This document shows positions 47,700 through 57,854 of a stretch of DNA of 64,000 bases, piece after piece. The notes beneath the pieces were generated by a model, which ran no database searches, was not told where the DNA came from, and saw only the letters and a program-made list of their open reading frames with translations. A program made the position numbers and the translations under genes. The stretch is from Spisula solida (Eukaryota; Mollusca; Bivalvia; Venerida; Mactridae): positions 45,611,822 through 45,675,821 of the forward strand of contig OX365955.1 in assembly GCA_947247005.1 (NCBI GenBank). The letters are read 5' to 3'. How positions within the stretch are numbered: the first letter of the stretch is position 1; every line of letters starts with the position of its first letter.

Positions 47700-48885
47700 A
47701 GCATGGCCGTAACTAGAATTTTTCAAGAGGGGGTGTCGACATCGGGTCTTGAAGAGGTGACGGGATTGTTTAGATAAGGAGGGGTGTGTAGATCTGCCCC
47801 TCTTGCTGACGGAGGTTGTGGCTAATTACACAGTACATACATTGAGAAAAATGTTCTGTTTATCTGGGATGCCTTCTATACCACACAAAGTCGTTCTTCT
47901 ATTGACACAATGTGTTACGTTGGTAAATAACGTAACTCTAGTGTTCGTATAGTGGCTTTATTAGTTTGTTACACAGTTCATAAACATAGTATAGTACTTC
48001 TCAGGTTCACAGCATAAGTCAACTTTACATTCTCATAAACATAATGTCCAGGCTTATGGCCCAAGCTACTCGCTTGTTGACGGCCCGCACCAACTGGTCT
48101 CTAACTCGACTCTCTCTCTCTCAAACTCTAAAACTTAACTGACTGCAAACCCCACTAACATGGTATTGACCAACCAGACATATATTAAATTTACACTTCC
48201 TTATGATACTGACAAGCTGTCTGGTGTTAGTATATATTCACTTATAACTGTCAGTTATAGTGTAACCTATATTTATTCAAAGTCTATATGAAGGTTCACT
48301 GAAATTAATATTATATAATTAGCTATCCCTTGATCATTACATTACAAATGCACAGGCAGTAAACTGCTCATGTGCGAGCGAAGTGTGCTAGAAAAACTGC
48401 ATTGTTTATCTGATATGCATACAAACTCGTTCTTCAAATGATACTTTTTCGAAGAGAGCGAGAAAAAACACATTAATTATCTGACCTGCATGGGACACAA
48501 AATTCCTTTTTTTTTGCTCTACTTGTTACTTTATACAGATTAAGTTTAAATATTGAGCGAGCGTAGCGAGCTAGAAAAAATGCATTAATAATGTTTTCTG
48601 AACTGCATGAAACACAAAATCGTTCTCTACGTGATGTTATTAAACGATTACAAGCGAGAGAATCGAATTAGAAGAAAATTGCTTTGTTTTTCTGACACAA
48701 ACCAATTCTCTACCTTATACTATTCACTGTACAAATTAATAAACATCGAGCGAAACGAGCTAGAAGAAAAATGCAATGCAGCTGACTGATGCATACCAGA
48801 CAAACCCCTTTGCTACTTTATACTATTCAATGTTTAAAAATATGAGCGAGCGAAGCGAGTTAGAAAAAAATGCTAGAAAAAATGC
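47700..48885 (+). mobile_element. GAGCGAAGCGAG-module repeat element, split by an LTR
   Basis: It begins with GGCCGTAACTAGAATTTTTC (about 47705). Repeated modules follow of the form GAGCGA(G/A)CG(T/A)AGCGAG(C/T)TAGAAAAAA, TGCATT, TTTCTGA(C/A)(A/C)TGCAT, ACACAAAATCGTTCT, TTATACTATT at about 47850, 48375, 48460, 48555, 48745 and 48845, spaced roughly 90-190 bp. The sequence between 47913 and 48346 is a later LTR insertion. Such modules are known from repetitive elements of several invertebrates. No coding potential. Confidence 0.6.
47913..48346 (-). mobile_element. Solo LTR (434 bp) with 4-bp target duplication
   Basis: On the minus strand it starts TGTAATGTAATGATCAAGGG and ends CCAACGTAACA, giving TG...CA ends. 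AATG flanks it on both sides (47909-47912 and 48347-48350). An AATAAA (minus strand, near 47955-47965) and a CT-rich run (TCTCTCTCTC, about 48110-48122) are inside. It interrupts the GAGCGA-module repeat, which resumes after it. No internal retrotransposon genes adjoin it, so it is a solo LTR left by recombination, probably Ty3/Gypsy-like given the size and ends. Confidence 0.65.
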
Positions 48886-49557
48886 ATTACGACCATTGCC
48901 CATTTCTTACTACAAAATTAACCGCCTTTAGGTTGCTATGTGAATCCGCATTCAAGTATTTCCAGAAACTGTCAACATTCCCAATACTGCTATATATGTT
49001 TCTCCAAATTTTTTAACTGATTTAAGCCAATCAGCAACATTTGTTTATTCTAAGATCAACAATTATTGTGAAACTGTTCGTTAAATCGATATTTTTGCAA
49101 AACAAATCACTACATCGGCCGATACGAAAATGACGTGTTCATCAAATGTCCCGGTTGTATAGCTATTTTTAGAAACTTCAGACTACGGTCAAGTGATTGT
49201 TTTATCAATGAATCGTATACGGTCTGCAAAGTACTGTTATGCAATCATATAGTGTCGCTATACTAGCTAGCCGCTTTCTTAAAATGTCTCACGCTGTGCG
49301 GGAAGTGTTCACAAGATGGTAGTGTAGAATCTGATAAATAGGCGCGTAGTATTATTTTAAAGCAACTTTTGATATACGCATTCAATACACGTATTACATA
49401 TAAATTCATATGCACTTTTTAACAATTATTTAGATACCCAACATGCCTATATAGTCACATATGCCTATTTTAACATTCAAGACAAGATCGGCAGTAAGAA
49501 AACGAACATTAAACGTGTAAAGTCGGTTTAAGCTTTAGTAGCAGCAACCAGATCGCC
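48880..49557 (-). mobile_element. Short element family M, copy 2 (~680 bp)
   Basis: The inverse of 42133-42853. The outer end reads AACCAGATCGCCTCCC at 49543-49560. The inner end starts around ACCATTGCCCATTTCTTACTA (48890). It differs from copy 1 by scattered substitutions and short indels. Together with copy 1 it makes a 6-kb inverted pair. Confidence 0.7.
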
Positions 49558-49861
49558 TCCCATCAGCACTCTCATTGCTTTGATTTAATGTTCATTCGTC
49601 CAATAGATTGCTGGTGGTCATTTTGCATATAATAACGTTGATCTCTCATATAGGCATTTTATTGGATGATTGTTGTTACAGTTTGTACAATTTACTGTCT
49701 TTAAAGATATGTGGCAGTCTGAAGCAACAGTGCATGTCTATTTCTCCTCACTACGTTCATATTTATTATCTCAGGATCGCTCTCACTTTGCTTAGAAATA
49801 CGCCAAAACTTACGACAAAAGTGAGAGAGAAAATATCTTAGTACCCAGATAATAGATAATC
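49558..49861. other. No gene seen
   Basis: Short spacer; two open frames on opposite strands overlap and neither is convincing. Confidence 0.35.
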
Positions 49862-50065
49862 GAACTGGGAAGGCAGCACTCAACCTAAACAACCAAGCAT
49901 AGAAAACATAAAAACACGACACAATACCCAACACTACAAATAGACGACTTTATAACAAAAAAGCAGAGACAATGTCCATCGCAACTACAAAATAACGACA
50001 TCCACCACCGAAAGTCTGCCGCCTCAGTAAGTCAAACTAAACCAGAGTAAGAGCAAGTTGACAGG
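49862..50065 (-). mobile_element. Shortened relative of the 28550-30050 repeat
   Basis: GGGAAGGCAGCACTCAACC, CACAATACCCAAC and CCGAAAGTCTGC..CAGTAAGTCAAACTAAA match 28553-28640 and 29795-29860 in order and orientation, with the 1.1 kb between them absent. Strand is given to match the parental region. Confidence 0.55.
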
Positions 50066-50600
50066 AATATAATTGTCTGTTTGATCGATTTTACAAAAGT
50101 AGGACAACATGTTTTACCCGCGTGATTGACAATTTTAATGTCTGTACATGTAAACGCGCATGCTCTAACCGACATTTTCCGTAATTGCTTTGATAAAACA
50201 GTAGCTTGTTGATTTAGATCAAGGTTAACTTTGTTGTTGCCGTGCACTAGTTTATGTTATGCTTATAGTCCCTTTTGTGTGAAATCCTTTGTTAGTGATC
50301 ACGTTATTTTACCTGGTCCACAAAACCTATTGAAACAAATATCATGAAATGATTTACTGATATAATATTACTCTATCGCAATAAATTGCTGTACAAAAAC
50401 AAACACAAAATTGCCAATATTTTTGTTATAGATTGAAATCAAGGACCGTAGAATTTGCCTATGAAAGCATTCAAACTTTTGGCACAACATATAAAGTTTG
50501 CATGCTCCTAAATATTCAGAAACGATAAATATAGCGAATTTTATGTTTGTTTTTGTATTGCAATTGATCGCGTTGAAGTTATTTTTTATACCTCCCTTAT
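50066..50600. other. No gene seen
   Basis: Spacer between the shortened repeat and the LINE 3' end. The 123-codon minus-strand frame at 50368-50739 runs across the LINE border and is not a gene. Confidence 0.4.
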
Positions 50601-50632
50601 ACAATGACAATGACAATGACAAAGATTTTATT
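50601..50632 (-). repeat. LINE 3' terminal hexamer tail and AATAAA
   Basis: ACAATG/ACAATG/ACAATG/ACAA on the plus strand, followed by AGATTTTATTTGAT, i.e. AATAAAATCT on the minus strand. This marks the 3' end of the element. Confidence 0.75.
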
Positions 50633-51054
50633 TGATATTGGCCACCGGCCCATAACAAACATATGAACATATTTACAGAACATATACATAGACTACTACT
50701 AGTTTGAAAACATAATAAACAAGTATGGTAAATTATCATATCATATCTAAATTATGACAAAATATTCATAAACAAACAGGCAATATTTGCATACCTATGT
50801 TTATATTGATAAAAACGTGACATTATAGTGGAGTATTGAATCAGTGTAACATGGATAAAGCACTCCAGCAATCTAAATTTAAATTGCTGTTAATTCAATT
50901 TGTAATACTAGTATGATGATTGATCCCATTTTGCAGTTCACCTTGTCGAAACGAAATACAAGGTTAACTTAATGGAATCTGTTTTAAAAATGTATATTAT
51001 ATATATATGAATATTTGATAATTATAGTAATTAATGACTTAATATTACCATGCC

Positions 51055-54000
51055 TTATATATTTTGTTGTAAGTCTTGAATTATTGATTTTCGTTTTTGG
51101 AAAGCATGATATGTATACATGGCTAGATTTATTAGTACCTGCTCGGAATTTGAATTCATTAGAATTCTAAACTTGTGAACATTTGTGTTCAAAAATATGT
51201 TTGATGGATATATTTTTCTCTTATACATTGCAATTTCGGGCATACTAATATGAAATGAAATTCTGTCTCAATCTCTAGATTGCATAATTTACATATTCTA
51301 TTTTCTCTTGGAGTATTATTGTATCTGCCTTTCTCTATTTCAAGGTCATGAGATGACGTTCTTACTTTTGCCAGTGAATGTCTAAATTTCTTAATTTTAA
51401 CAAAATGTAAATATGGTTCATGGTTTAACTCACTTTTAAATTGGTTATACAAGTAAAGCTTTGAGCTATCTGAAACCAAACTTTTCCATTCTTGAGTATA
51501 TTGATCTTTTAAACGTACAATAAAATGCTTTAAAAATACGTTTTCGTAGTTTACACCTTGGTCAAACCAGACAAACCCGAAACCATTGCTGCATAGTATT
51601 TTTCTTATACCAGTCACCCAGTTAGTTTGACCCCGGTCGTCTAAACACTTCAGCATTAAATAACATTTTTTACATAGCGGTCATCATCCGTCTTAAGAAT
51701 TTTGAACCAGTAGTTAATGCTTCTTTTAGCTGTAGTTATAAACAATGGAAATCTCCCACAATTACCAAGTACTGCTACATTAATCGTTTTTTGGTTTACG
51801 CACATATAACGCTTACAAGCATAGTTATGGATAATTTCGGTTGAAGTTTGTCTATGAATACCCCAAATTTCTGAACCATACAATAAAATTGGACTTATTT
51901 TAGTATCAAATATATTGAAAAACACACCATTGGGCAATTGACCATATTCGTATAGCTTTGATAAAATAGAAATTAAAACTCGTTTAGCTTTTAAGGCTTG
52001 TTCACGAGCCATTCTTGCGTATGAGAACTGTTGTGACAAGGTAACCCCGACATATGGGAAACTGTTAACTGTTTGGAGTACTTCACCTTCATAAGTCCAT
52101 TTCTCATGTTTTGATAATACCCCTCCCTTTTTGAATACCATTATTTTGGATTTTTGAGTATTAATTTTTACCCCTTTATCAAGACAAAATTTATGTAGAA
52201 TATTTAGTAGTTTCTGTAATCCTACAACTGTGTCTGCTGTAAGAGCTAGATCATCTGCAAATAGCAATGATAATATTTCTGTAGCATCTGGGAACAGTTG
52301 AATGCCCCTTACACCGCTTCCTTCGATATAGGAGGAAAGTTCGTTAATAAATATTAAAAATAAAATAGGCGATGCTAAACATCCTTGTTTTAAACCTACC
52401 GGACAATTAAAATTATCTGTCAGACCCTCTTTGGTTCTGACCGATGCTTGTACTGAATTATACATACCAAGTAATGCTTTATAAAGTTTACCCTTTATTC
52501 CATTTTGTCTTAGAGCAGACCATAGTTTATTCCTGTTTATCATATCAAAACATTTCATAAAATCAATGAAGGCTACATACAGTTTACCTCCTGGTTTCGC
52601 TAATTGTTTATTCACAATCGCGTCTAAAACGAAAACATTATCAATAGTTGAATATCCCTCACGAAATCCTGCTTGGGTTTCGTGCAGTTTCCCAAAAATA
52701 TTTACATAAAATGTCAACCTTCTAGTTAAAATACTAGTATAGATTTTACTACATATGTTTAAAAGTGATATACCTCTATAGTTACCAGGTACATTTACAT
52801 CCCCTTTCTTAAACAAAACATTATCAATAGTTGAATATCCCTCACGAAATCCTGCTTGGGTTTCGTGCAGTTTCCCAAAAATATTTACATAAAATGTCAA
52901 CCTTCTAGTTAAAATACTAGTATAGATTTTACTACATATGTTTAAAAGGGATATACCTCTATAGTTACCAGGTACATTTACATCCCCTTTCTTAAACAAA
53001 GGTATTACTACGGCTGAGCTCCATTGCGTAGGAAAGGTTCCTGTATTATACAATCTATTGAACAATTTGTTAATCAATGGTAATAAAAGGTCGATCCCAC
53101 TTTTAAAAAAATCAGGAGTAATATTATCTTCTCCACTACTTGAACCAGTTTTAAGGCCTTTAACTGCTTTCAGTATCTCATCGTCAGTTATTTCTGAATT
53201 AAAAATAGAGTCTTCAATGTCATTTTCACAATTGTCATCAAATAGAAGTGGTTCTGTGTTATCATTTTCTTCTTCTAAATCAAACAGGGTCTCAAAATGT
53301 GTTTTCCATTCATCCTGTGATATAGAATTTGAATTCGTACCTGTACCTCTATACATAAATTTTAATTTTCGCCAGAATGATTTAGCATTGTTAGTCGAAT
53401 ATATTAGTTCGTTTAATTGCTTGTCTAAATGGTCTTTACGTTTTTGATCACAGTACTGCTTGAAATTATTTTTGGCTGTTATATATGCATTCAGATTTTC
53501 GTCACATTTATGTCGTCTAAAAATGCGTAAATATTTATATTTCAAGTCATTAAGTTCATGGCATAACTTATCAAACCAGCGTGGTTGAGTCCTTGGTTTC
53601 TTTCTAGGCTGAATGAGACAACATTTTGCACTAGTGTATAGTAAGTCGTTGAATTTGTTAATAATATCTGATAAAATAGTCGACGCATTTGTGATTTCAG
53701 AGACGAAACTATTTATAAAGGAAGGAGTTAAAAGTTTACTCAAAGATTCCCTATAATTTTCTGTGTTGTTTTCATTGAAATCATATCTATGTCTACCATT
53801 CTGCTCATTGTCAGTGTTCCGACTATTATCCATAGACGTTGTAACTGCGAGGTTAAATGAGATGGGTAGATGGGAAGACTCAGTTCTACTACCTATTTGG
53901 AAATCAGTTAGAGAATTTGTAACATTGTCAGAGTAAAGTACATAGTCAATAACGCTACAACCAAGGTGACTTATATATGTAAAATCACCTTTATTCTTAT

Positions 54001-54699
54001 CACCAAATAATCGCCCATTAGCTATGCGCAAGATATATGACTTACAGAATTCTAATAAATCAGCGCCAAATGCGTTTACTTTAGTATCGTTTGAGACTCG
54101 AGGAGGAATTAAATCGTCTACAAAATATCTTGAAATGCTCTAAGTTCCTCAGTCCTTTGTACTATATTTATACAATCACTTTTATCTCCTGTACGAGCGT
54201 TTAAATATCCGCTAATAATAAAATCAGCATCAAACTTCGAGATTAAATTGATGTATGTCTCTTCTAACATTTTAATACCCTTGACATTTCGCGTTTCATA
54301 AAATGGTGAAGAATATGGAGGAAGATATACAAAACCACATACAATATCTCTATCACTAGTTAAACATGTTTTGTCAAATTTTAAAAACACTCCAAAATCG
54401 CATTCTGGCAATACACGTGTCACAAAATTACATAAGTTACGTTTTACAAATACAACTATCCCTGCCATTGCTCTACCAGCCACTCGTTGTTTGATCGCTG
54501 GAACAAAATAGTAACAATATTCTGTAAGAAGCATGCATATATCAGAGTCATCAATTAGCCACGTTTCTGTCAATGCAATAATAGAAAAATTCTTAAGATA
54601 ATCAATCAAGTCTATGTTGGATAGTTTGTTTTTCAACCCTTCAATGTTCCAGTTTAAACAATTTAGAATGTGAGTGTTTGTAGGGCTTCGGCCGTTTTC
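51055..54699 (-). pseudogene. LINE ORF2 (endonuclease-reverse transcriptase), broken
   Basis: APE endonuclease: NWNIEGLKNKL, ALTETWL (intact Glu), then SGYLNARTG at 54187-54216 where family members have GDxNAR (Asp to Tyr), and ESSHLPISF where SDH is expected. A basic linker with PRWFDKL and SFWRKLK follows. Reverse transcriptase: GLKTGSSSGEDNITPDFFKS, IPLFKKGDVNVPGNYRGISL, QAGFREGYSTIDN, AFIDFMKCFD (catalytic Asp, about 52543-52572), GLKQGCLASPILF and FADD (52250-52261). The C-terminal CKLCN...EFHFILVCP is a zinc-knuckle-like module at about 51245-51290. Frameshifts: near 54120, in an A6 run near 51665-51670, and in a T5 run near 51203. After the last, the frame continues FLNTNVHKFRILMN to a stop at 51055. 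A 61-codon tandem duplication (52632-52997) sits in the fingers. The reading frame follows ORF1 in phase after TAG. Confidence 0.85.
52632..52997 (-). repeat. 183-bp in-frame tandem duplication inside RT
   Basis: Copies at 52632-52814 and 52815-52997 are identical except for about one base (AAAAGTGATA against AAAAGGGATA). Each encodes 61 residues from LFKKGDVNVPGNYRG to GYSTIDNV, so RT motif 1-2 is present twice without a frame change. Confidence 0.95.
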
Positions 54700-56013
54700 C
54701 TACATATCAATCAAATTACCTTCTGCCACCATCGTATCTTCATCGTCACCAGTTAGTTTATCACTATCTGGCACTAAGGGTTCACTCCATATGGTTTCAC
54801 TGTTTGAATTAATGTTTGGGTCCATTTTCCGTTTTGCTTTCATTGTAACACGAGTACCATTAGTTTTATTCACCGGTTGATATACGTGTAATTTACCTTT
54901 GTAAAAGTACCCATTCTTACCATGACGTTTTAACCCTGACAACGTGTCTCTCTGACGTTTTGTTAGATCATCACCCACTCGAATTCCATTCTCTCGAAGT
55001 TTATCTCTGCCTTCATATACTTTGAATTTGTCGTCATCAAAGCGGAATGATACTAAAACCATTCTATCGTACTCTTCGGATTTCTTTCCTAATCTTGTCG
55101 CAAACTTTATGTCATCGTTTAACCAGCTTTCAGTTGGGCAAGCAACTTTGAGAATTTCGTTTAAAACTTTATCTTTTAGTGATTGTTTTGATTCGTATTC
55201 GTCTTCTTGTAGGCCAAAAATTCGCATTGTACCTTTGCGCACTTCACGTTCGAGATGGGCAACATGTTGTTTCATAGCCTCCATTGCAGTTTGTTTCATA
55301 TCAAGTTTGTCACTTACATACTCAATGTCTAGTTGTAGTCTTTCTTTGAATTCTTTCAGTTCTTCAACCTCATTGTGGATTCCAGTAAGTTCAGTCCGAA
55401 TTTTATTTTGCTCACATTTATTCTCAAGGCATTCCGATTTAATTTCGTTGATATCCATTTTCATAGCGGTCATATTGGATTTAACCTCTTGTATTTCTGA
55501 CATTAACCGATAATCAAGTGAACTAATAGCAGCAAGTATCCTGGTTTCACTGTCATCAGATACTGGTCCAGGGTTTTCTTCGACATCACCCGAAAGCAAT
55601 AATAGTGTGTGATGAATACACGGAAAATTGTTCCAGAATGTATACGGGCTGGAGAAAGTGCAAAAAGTTACTATACCATAGTTTAAGCCCTTTGATATAG
55701 GTTGGGCTAGGCTGGGTAAGCCCACCGAGATGTGGTCAATACAAAGTGAACAGTTCTCTGTTGTATGAATATTTGATTTATAGATGGATAGTGTTACGTC
55801 GGTGAGAAATAGGACAATGGATATGATGAGACACGACGAAAATACTCTGTAGTGAATATCGTTCCCTTGTACAGCTGTATATGGAGTATAACGCTCTTTG
55901 TTCTTGCGTGGTTTTGCAGATCCATGTTTAAATTGTCCAATACGCATCCGGTATAACATAATATCTATACCCATTGTGAATGACAACGCATGTAAACACA
56001 TGTATATGATCAA
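54700..56013 (-). CDS. LINE ORF1 protein with N-terminal 2A motif
   Basis: 437 residues. Residues 1-149 contain a hydrophobic segment (about 59-71, SSCLIISIVLFLT). They end in the ribosome-skipping 2A signature DVEENPGP (143-150), preceded by a Leu-rich stretch as in known 2As. Co-translational separation is expected between Gly149 and Pro150. The downstream product (150-437) has a long coiled coil (about 165-262; Leu/Glu/Lys heptads from SSLDYRLMSEIQEVKSN to AHLEREV). An L1-ORF1-like RNA-binding core follows (KGTMRIFGLQEDE, FATRLGKK, RMVLVSFRFDDDKFKVYE) and then a basic tail. 2A-like sequences at this position are known in several APE-type LINE clades including CR1. The frame is open, so ORF1 is the best-preserved part. 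It stops at ATG-TAG, with ORF2 in the same frame. Confidence 0.85.
   Translation of the reverse strand: MIIYMCLHALSFTMGIDIMLYRMRIGQFKHGSAKPRKNKERYTPYTAVQGNDIHYRVFSSCLIISIVLFLTDVTLSIYKSNIHTTENCSLCIDHISVGLPSLAQPISKGLNYGIVTFCTFSSPYTFWNNFPCIHHTLLLLSGDVEENPGPVSDDSETRILAAISSLDYRLMSEIQEVKSNMTAMKMDINEIKSECLENKCEQNKIRTELTGIHNEVEELKEFKERLQLDIEYVSDKLDMKQTAMEAMKQHVAHLEREVRKGTMRIFGLQEDEYESKQSLKDKVLNEILKVACPTESWLNDDIKFATRLGKKSEEYDRMVLVSFRFDDDKFKVYEGRDKLRENGIRVGDDLTKRQRDTLSGLKRHGKNGYFYKGKLHVYQPVNKTNGTRVTMKAKRKMDPNINSNSETIWSEPLVPDSDKLTGDDEDTMVAEGNLIDM
55564..55611 (-). other. 2A translational recoding site
   Basis: Codons for LLLLSGDVEENPGP, ending with Pro at 55564-55566. All residues of the core D-(V/I)-E-x-N-P-G-P are present, so the site should be functional if translated. 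Confidence 0.85.
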
Positions 56014-56099
56014 TAACGTTGTGTTTTATGGTTGCTGCTGACGATGCATTCTAGATCTAATATTATCAGTATTATTTGACGAATACAGTAGAAGATAGA

Positions 56100-56280
56100 G
56101 CCTTTTTGAAACATTCAAAAACATAATTGTAGAATATAACAATGAAACACTGATTGTAGGTGGTGATTTTCAACAGAGATAAACTAAACGGAAGAAAGGA
56201 TACAAATAAACATAACTCCGAAGAATTAAACAATATGATTTCAAATAATAATTTATATGATATATGTACTTATGCCATCT
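56100..56280 (+). pseudogene. Second LINE endonuclease relic
   Basis: With frameshifts the plus strand reads VEYNNETLIVGGDF, a short break, then KLNGRKDTNKHNSEELNN and MISNNNLYDI. GGDFN...DR......L..MI..N.L.DI is the middle of an APE-type endonuclease as in L1/Tx1-like LINEs. It is on the opposite strand to the neighbouring LINE and belongs to a different, largely lost copy. Confidence 0.6.
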
Positions 56281-56340
56281 ATACTTGTTGACTTTGACTT
56301 TTTCTTACGGTCCAGTTTTGTCTTTACATATGTACTTGGT

Positions 56341-57000
56341 GCTGATAACTACTTCATTGCATAAGGTTTGGCTGTCATTTGTGGTGGGAAGTACCTCATT
56401 TGGCCATGTAAGGTTTTGTCTTGTATGAGTATGTGATGTATGTACAGGTACATGGTGATAGGTACCCTAAAGGGGATGTGATTACAGTGCTTGATGATGG
56501 AGGGTATCCCTTAGGGTCTGATATGCATGTACCGTTACTAAGAGGTAGTGGTTACTTTCTAGAGCCAGGGATATCTATACTCGATGAAATTGAGTACAAT
56601 ACATGGGCTGTGGTGGCAGTACTTAGTGGTGGTGAGTACCCCTCAGAATCTTGAAGACTGTTCTAAGTGTTTAGTGGCTATCCCATAGAAGATAAGATGT
56701 CTGTCCATAATGGTGTTGAGTAGCATGTAGGGGCTGGAATGGCTGTACTTGTGGTTGACGAGCTCGTCTTAGTGACTTGGATAAATTTAATTAACGATAG
56801 TAGTGGTAGTGACTATACTATAGGCTTTTGATGGCTGTAATAGGGGATGCATACTTCATAGGACATGGGATGGCTGTCATGTCTGGTGGAGAATATCCAT
56901 TATGACCTGGTAAGGTTGTTTATGATTGTGGTGAGTTCCCCTCAGGCCATTGTAGGGCCAACTAAGTGATAGTTGGTATCCCATAGAAGATAGAAGATAT
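56341..57000 (+). repeat. Degenerate ~50-60-bp VNTR, part 1
   Basis: Loose units around GTGGTGG(T)GAGTACCCCTTA, GG(C/T)C(A/T)GG(G/T)ATGGCTGTACTT, e.g. at about 56380, 56470, 56590, 56640, 56700, 56890 and 56935. The same motifs recur at 57771-57850 and 58720-58935. The 77-codon frame 56421-56654 is probably a by-product of the repeat. Confidence 0.55.
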
Positions 57001-57029
57001 GCTGTCAGAGTGAGTACTAACCGTAACAA

Positions 57030-57725
57030 AATCGTGTCCGCTCTCTTACTTTTTATTGCCTTGGCCGAATTGCATGAAACTCATACCAAAATGTGTAACT
57101 AATAAAGACGACGTGCTGAACCCACATTCCAACCATGTCAGTTCAAGGTCAAGGCCACAATTCAAGGTCAAAGGTTTAAATCTTACATTTCGTGTTCGTT
57201 CCATAACTTTTTAATGCCTGGGCCGAATTGCATAAAACTCTTATTAAATGTGTAACTAATAAAGACAACTTGCAGAACCCACATTCCAACCGTGCCGGTT
57301 CAAGGTCAAAGTCACAATTCAAGGTCAAAGGTTTGATTCTTACATTCTGTATCCGTTCCATAACTTTTTAACGCCTGGGCCGAATTGCATGAAACTCATA
57401 CCAAATGTATAACTAATAAAGCCGACATGCAGAACCAACATTCCAACCATGCAGGGTCAAGGTCACAATTCAAGGTCAAAGGTTTAAATCTTACATTTCG
57501 TGTCCACTCAATAACTTTTTAACGCATGTGTCGAATTGCATGAAACTGATACCAAATGTGTAACTATTAAAGATGACATACAGAACCTTCATTCCAACCA
57601 TGCCGGTTCAAGGGCAATGCCACAGTTAAAAGGTCAAAGGTTTTAATCTTACATTTCCCATCCGCTCCTTAATTTGTTAACGCCTGTGTCAAATTGCATG
57701 CACTCATAGCAAATGTGTAACTTAT
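57030..57725 (+). repeat. ~155-bp tandem repeat with TTCAAGGTCAAAGG
   Basis: Four to five units at about 57030, 57185, 57340, 57495 and 57645. Each contains AACTTTTTAA(C/T)GCCTG, GCCGAATTGCATGAAACTC, AAATGTGTAACTAATAAAG and AACCCACATTCCAACC, plus AAGGTCA half-sites. It is distinct from the repeat at 10475 but shares the half-site theme. Confidence 0.8.
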
Positions 57726-57770
57726 TGGACAATTTCACTGTTCATTACGTCGGTGGGGGATTATAGACGT

Positions 57771-57854
57771 CTTTTGGACTGCCTTGTTAGTTCTTGGTTT
57801 AGGTTGTTATCCCTGGCTGTACTTTGTCTTGGAGATGTTCAATACTACACTATA
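57771..57854 (+). repeat. VNTR part 2 (left flank of the foldback insertion)
   Basis: CTTGGTTTAGGTTGTTATCC, CTGGCTGTACTTTGTCTTGG and AGATGTTCAATACT resemble the unit in 56341-57000. The array continues after the foldback element at 58726. Confidence 0.45.

Larger units (their letters stand above)
50601..56060 (-). mobile_element. Near full-length APE-type LINE (CR1/Nimb-like)
   Basis: In minus-strand order: short 5' leader, ORF1 (56013-54700), ORF2 (54699-51055, broken), about 450 bp of 3'UTR, AATAAA (about 50626-50632), and a tail of ACAATG hexamers on the plus strand (50601-50622), i.e. TTGTCA-type repeats at the 3' end. The 3'UTR phrase GGGCCGGTGGCCAATAT just before the AATAAA resembles the conserved 3' ends of mollusc CR1-type elements. 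The 5' edge is uncertain; 56014-56060 is a guess. Target duplications were not identified. Length is about 5.4 kb, normal for the class. Confidence 0.8.

Noticed and set aside
52800..53447. 129-codon plus-strand frame at 53058-53447 and the 163-codon frame at 55022-55513
   Set aside because: Antisense to LINE ORF2 and ORF1; composition mirrors the coding strand.
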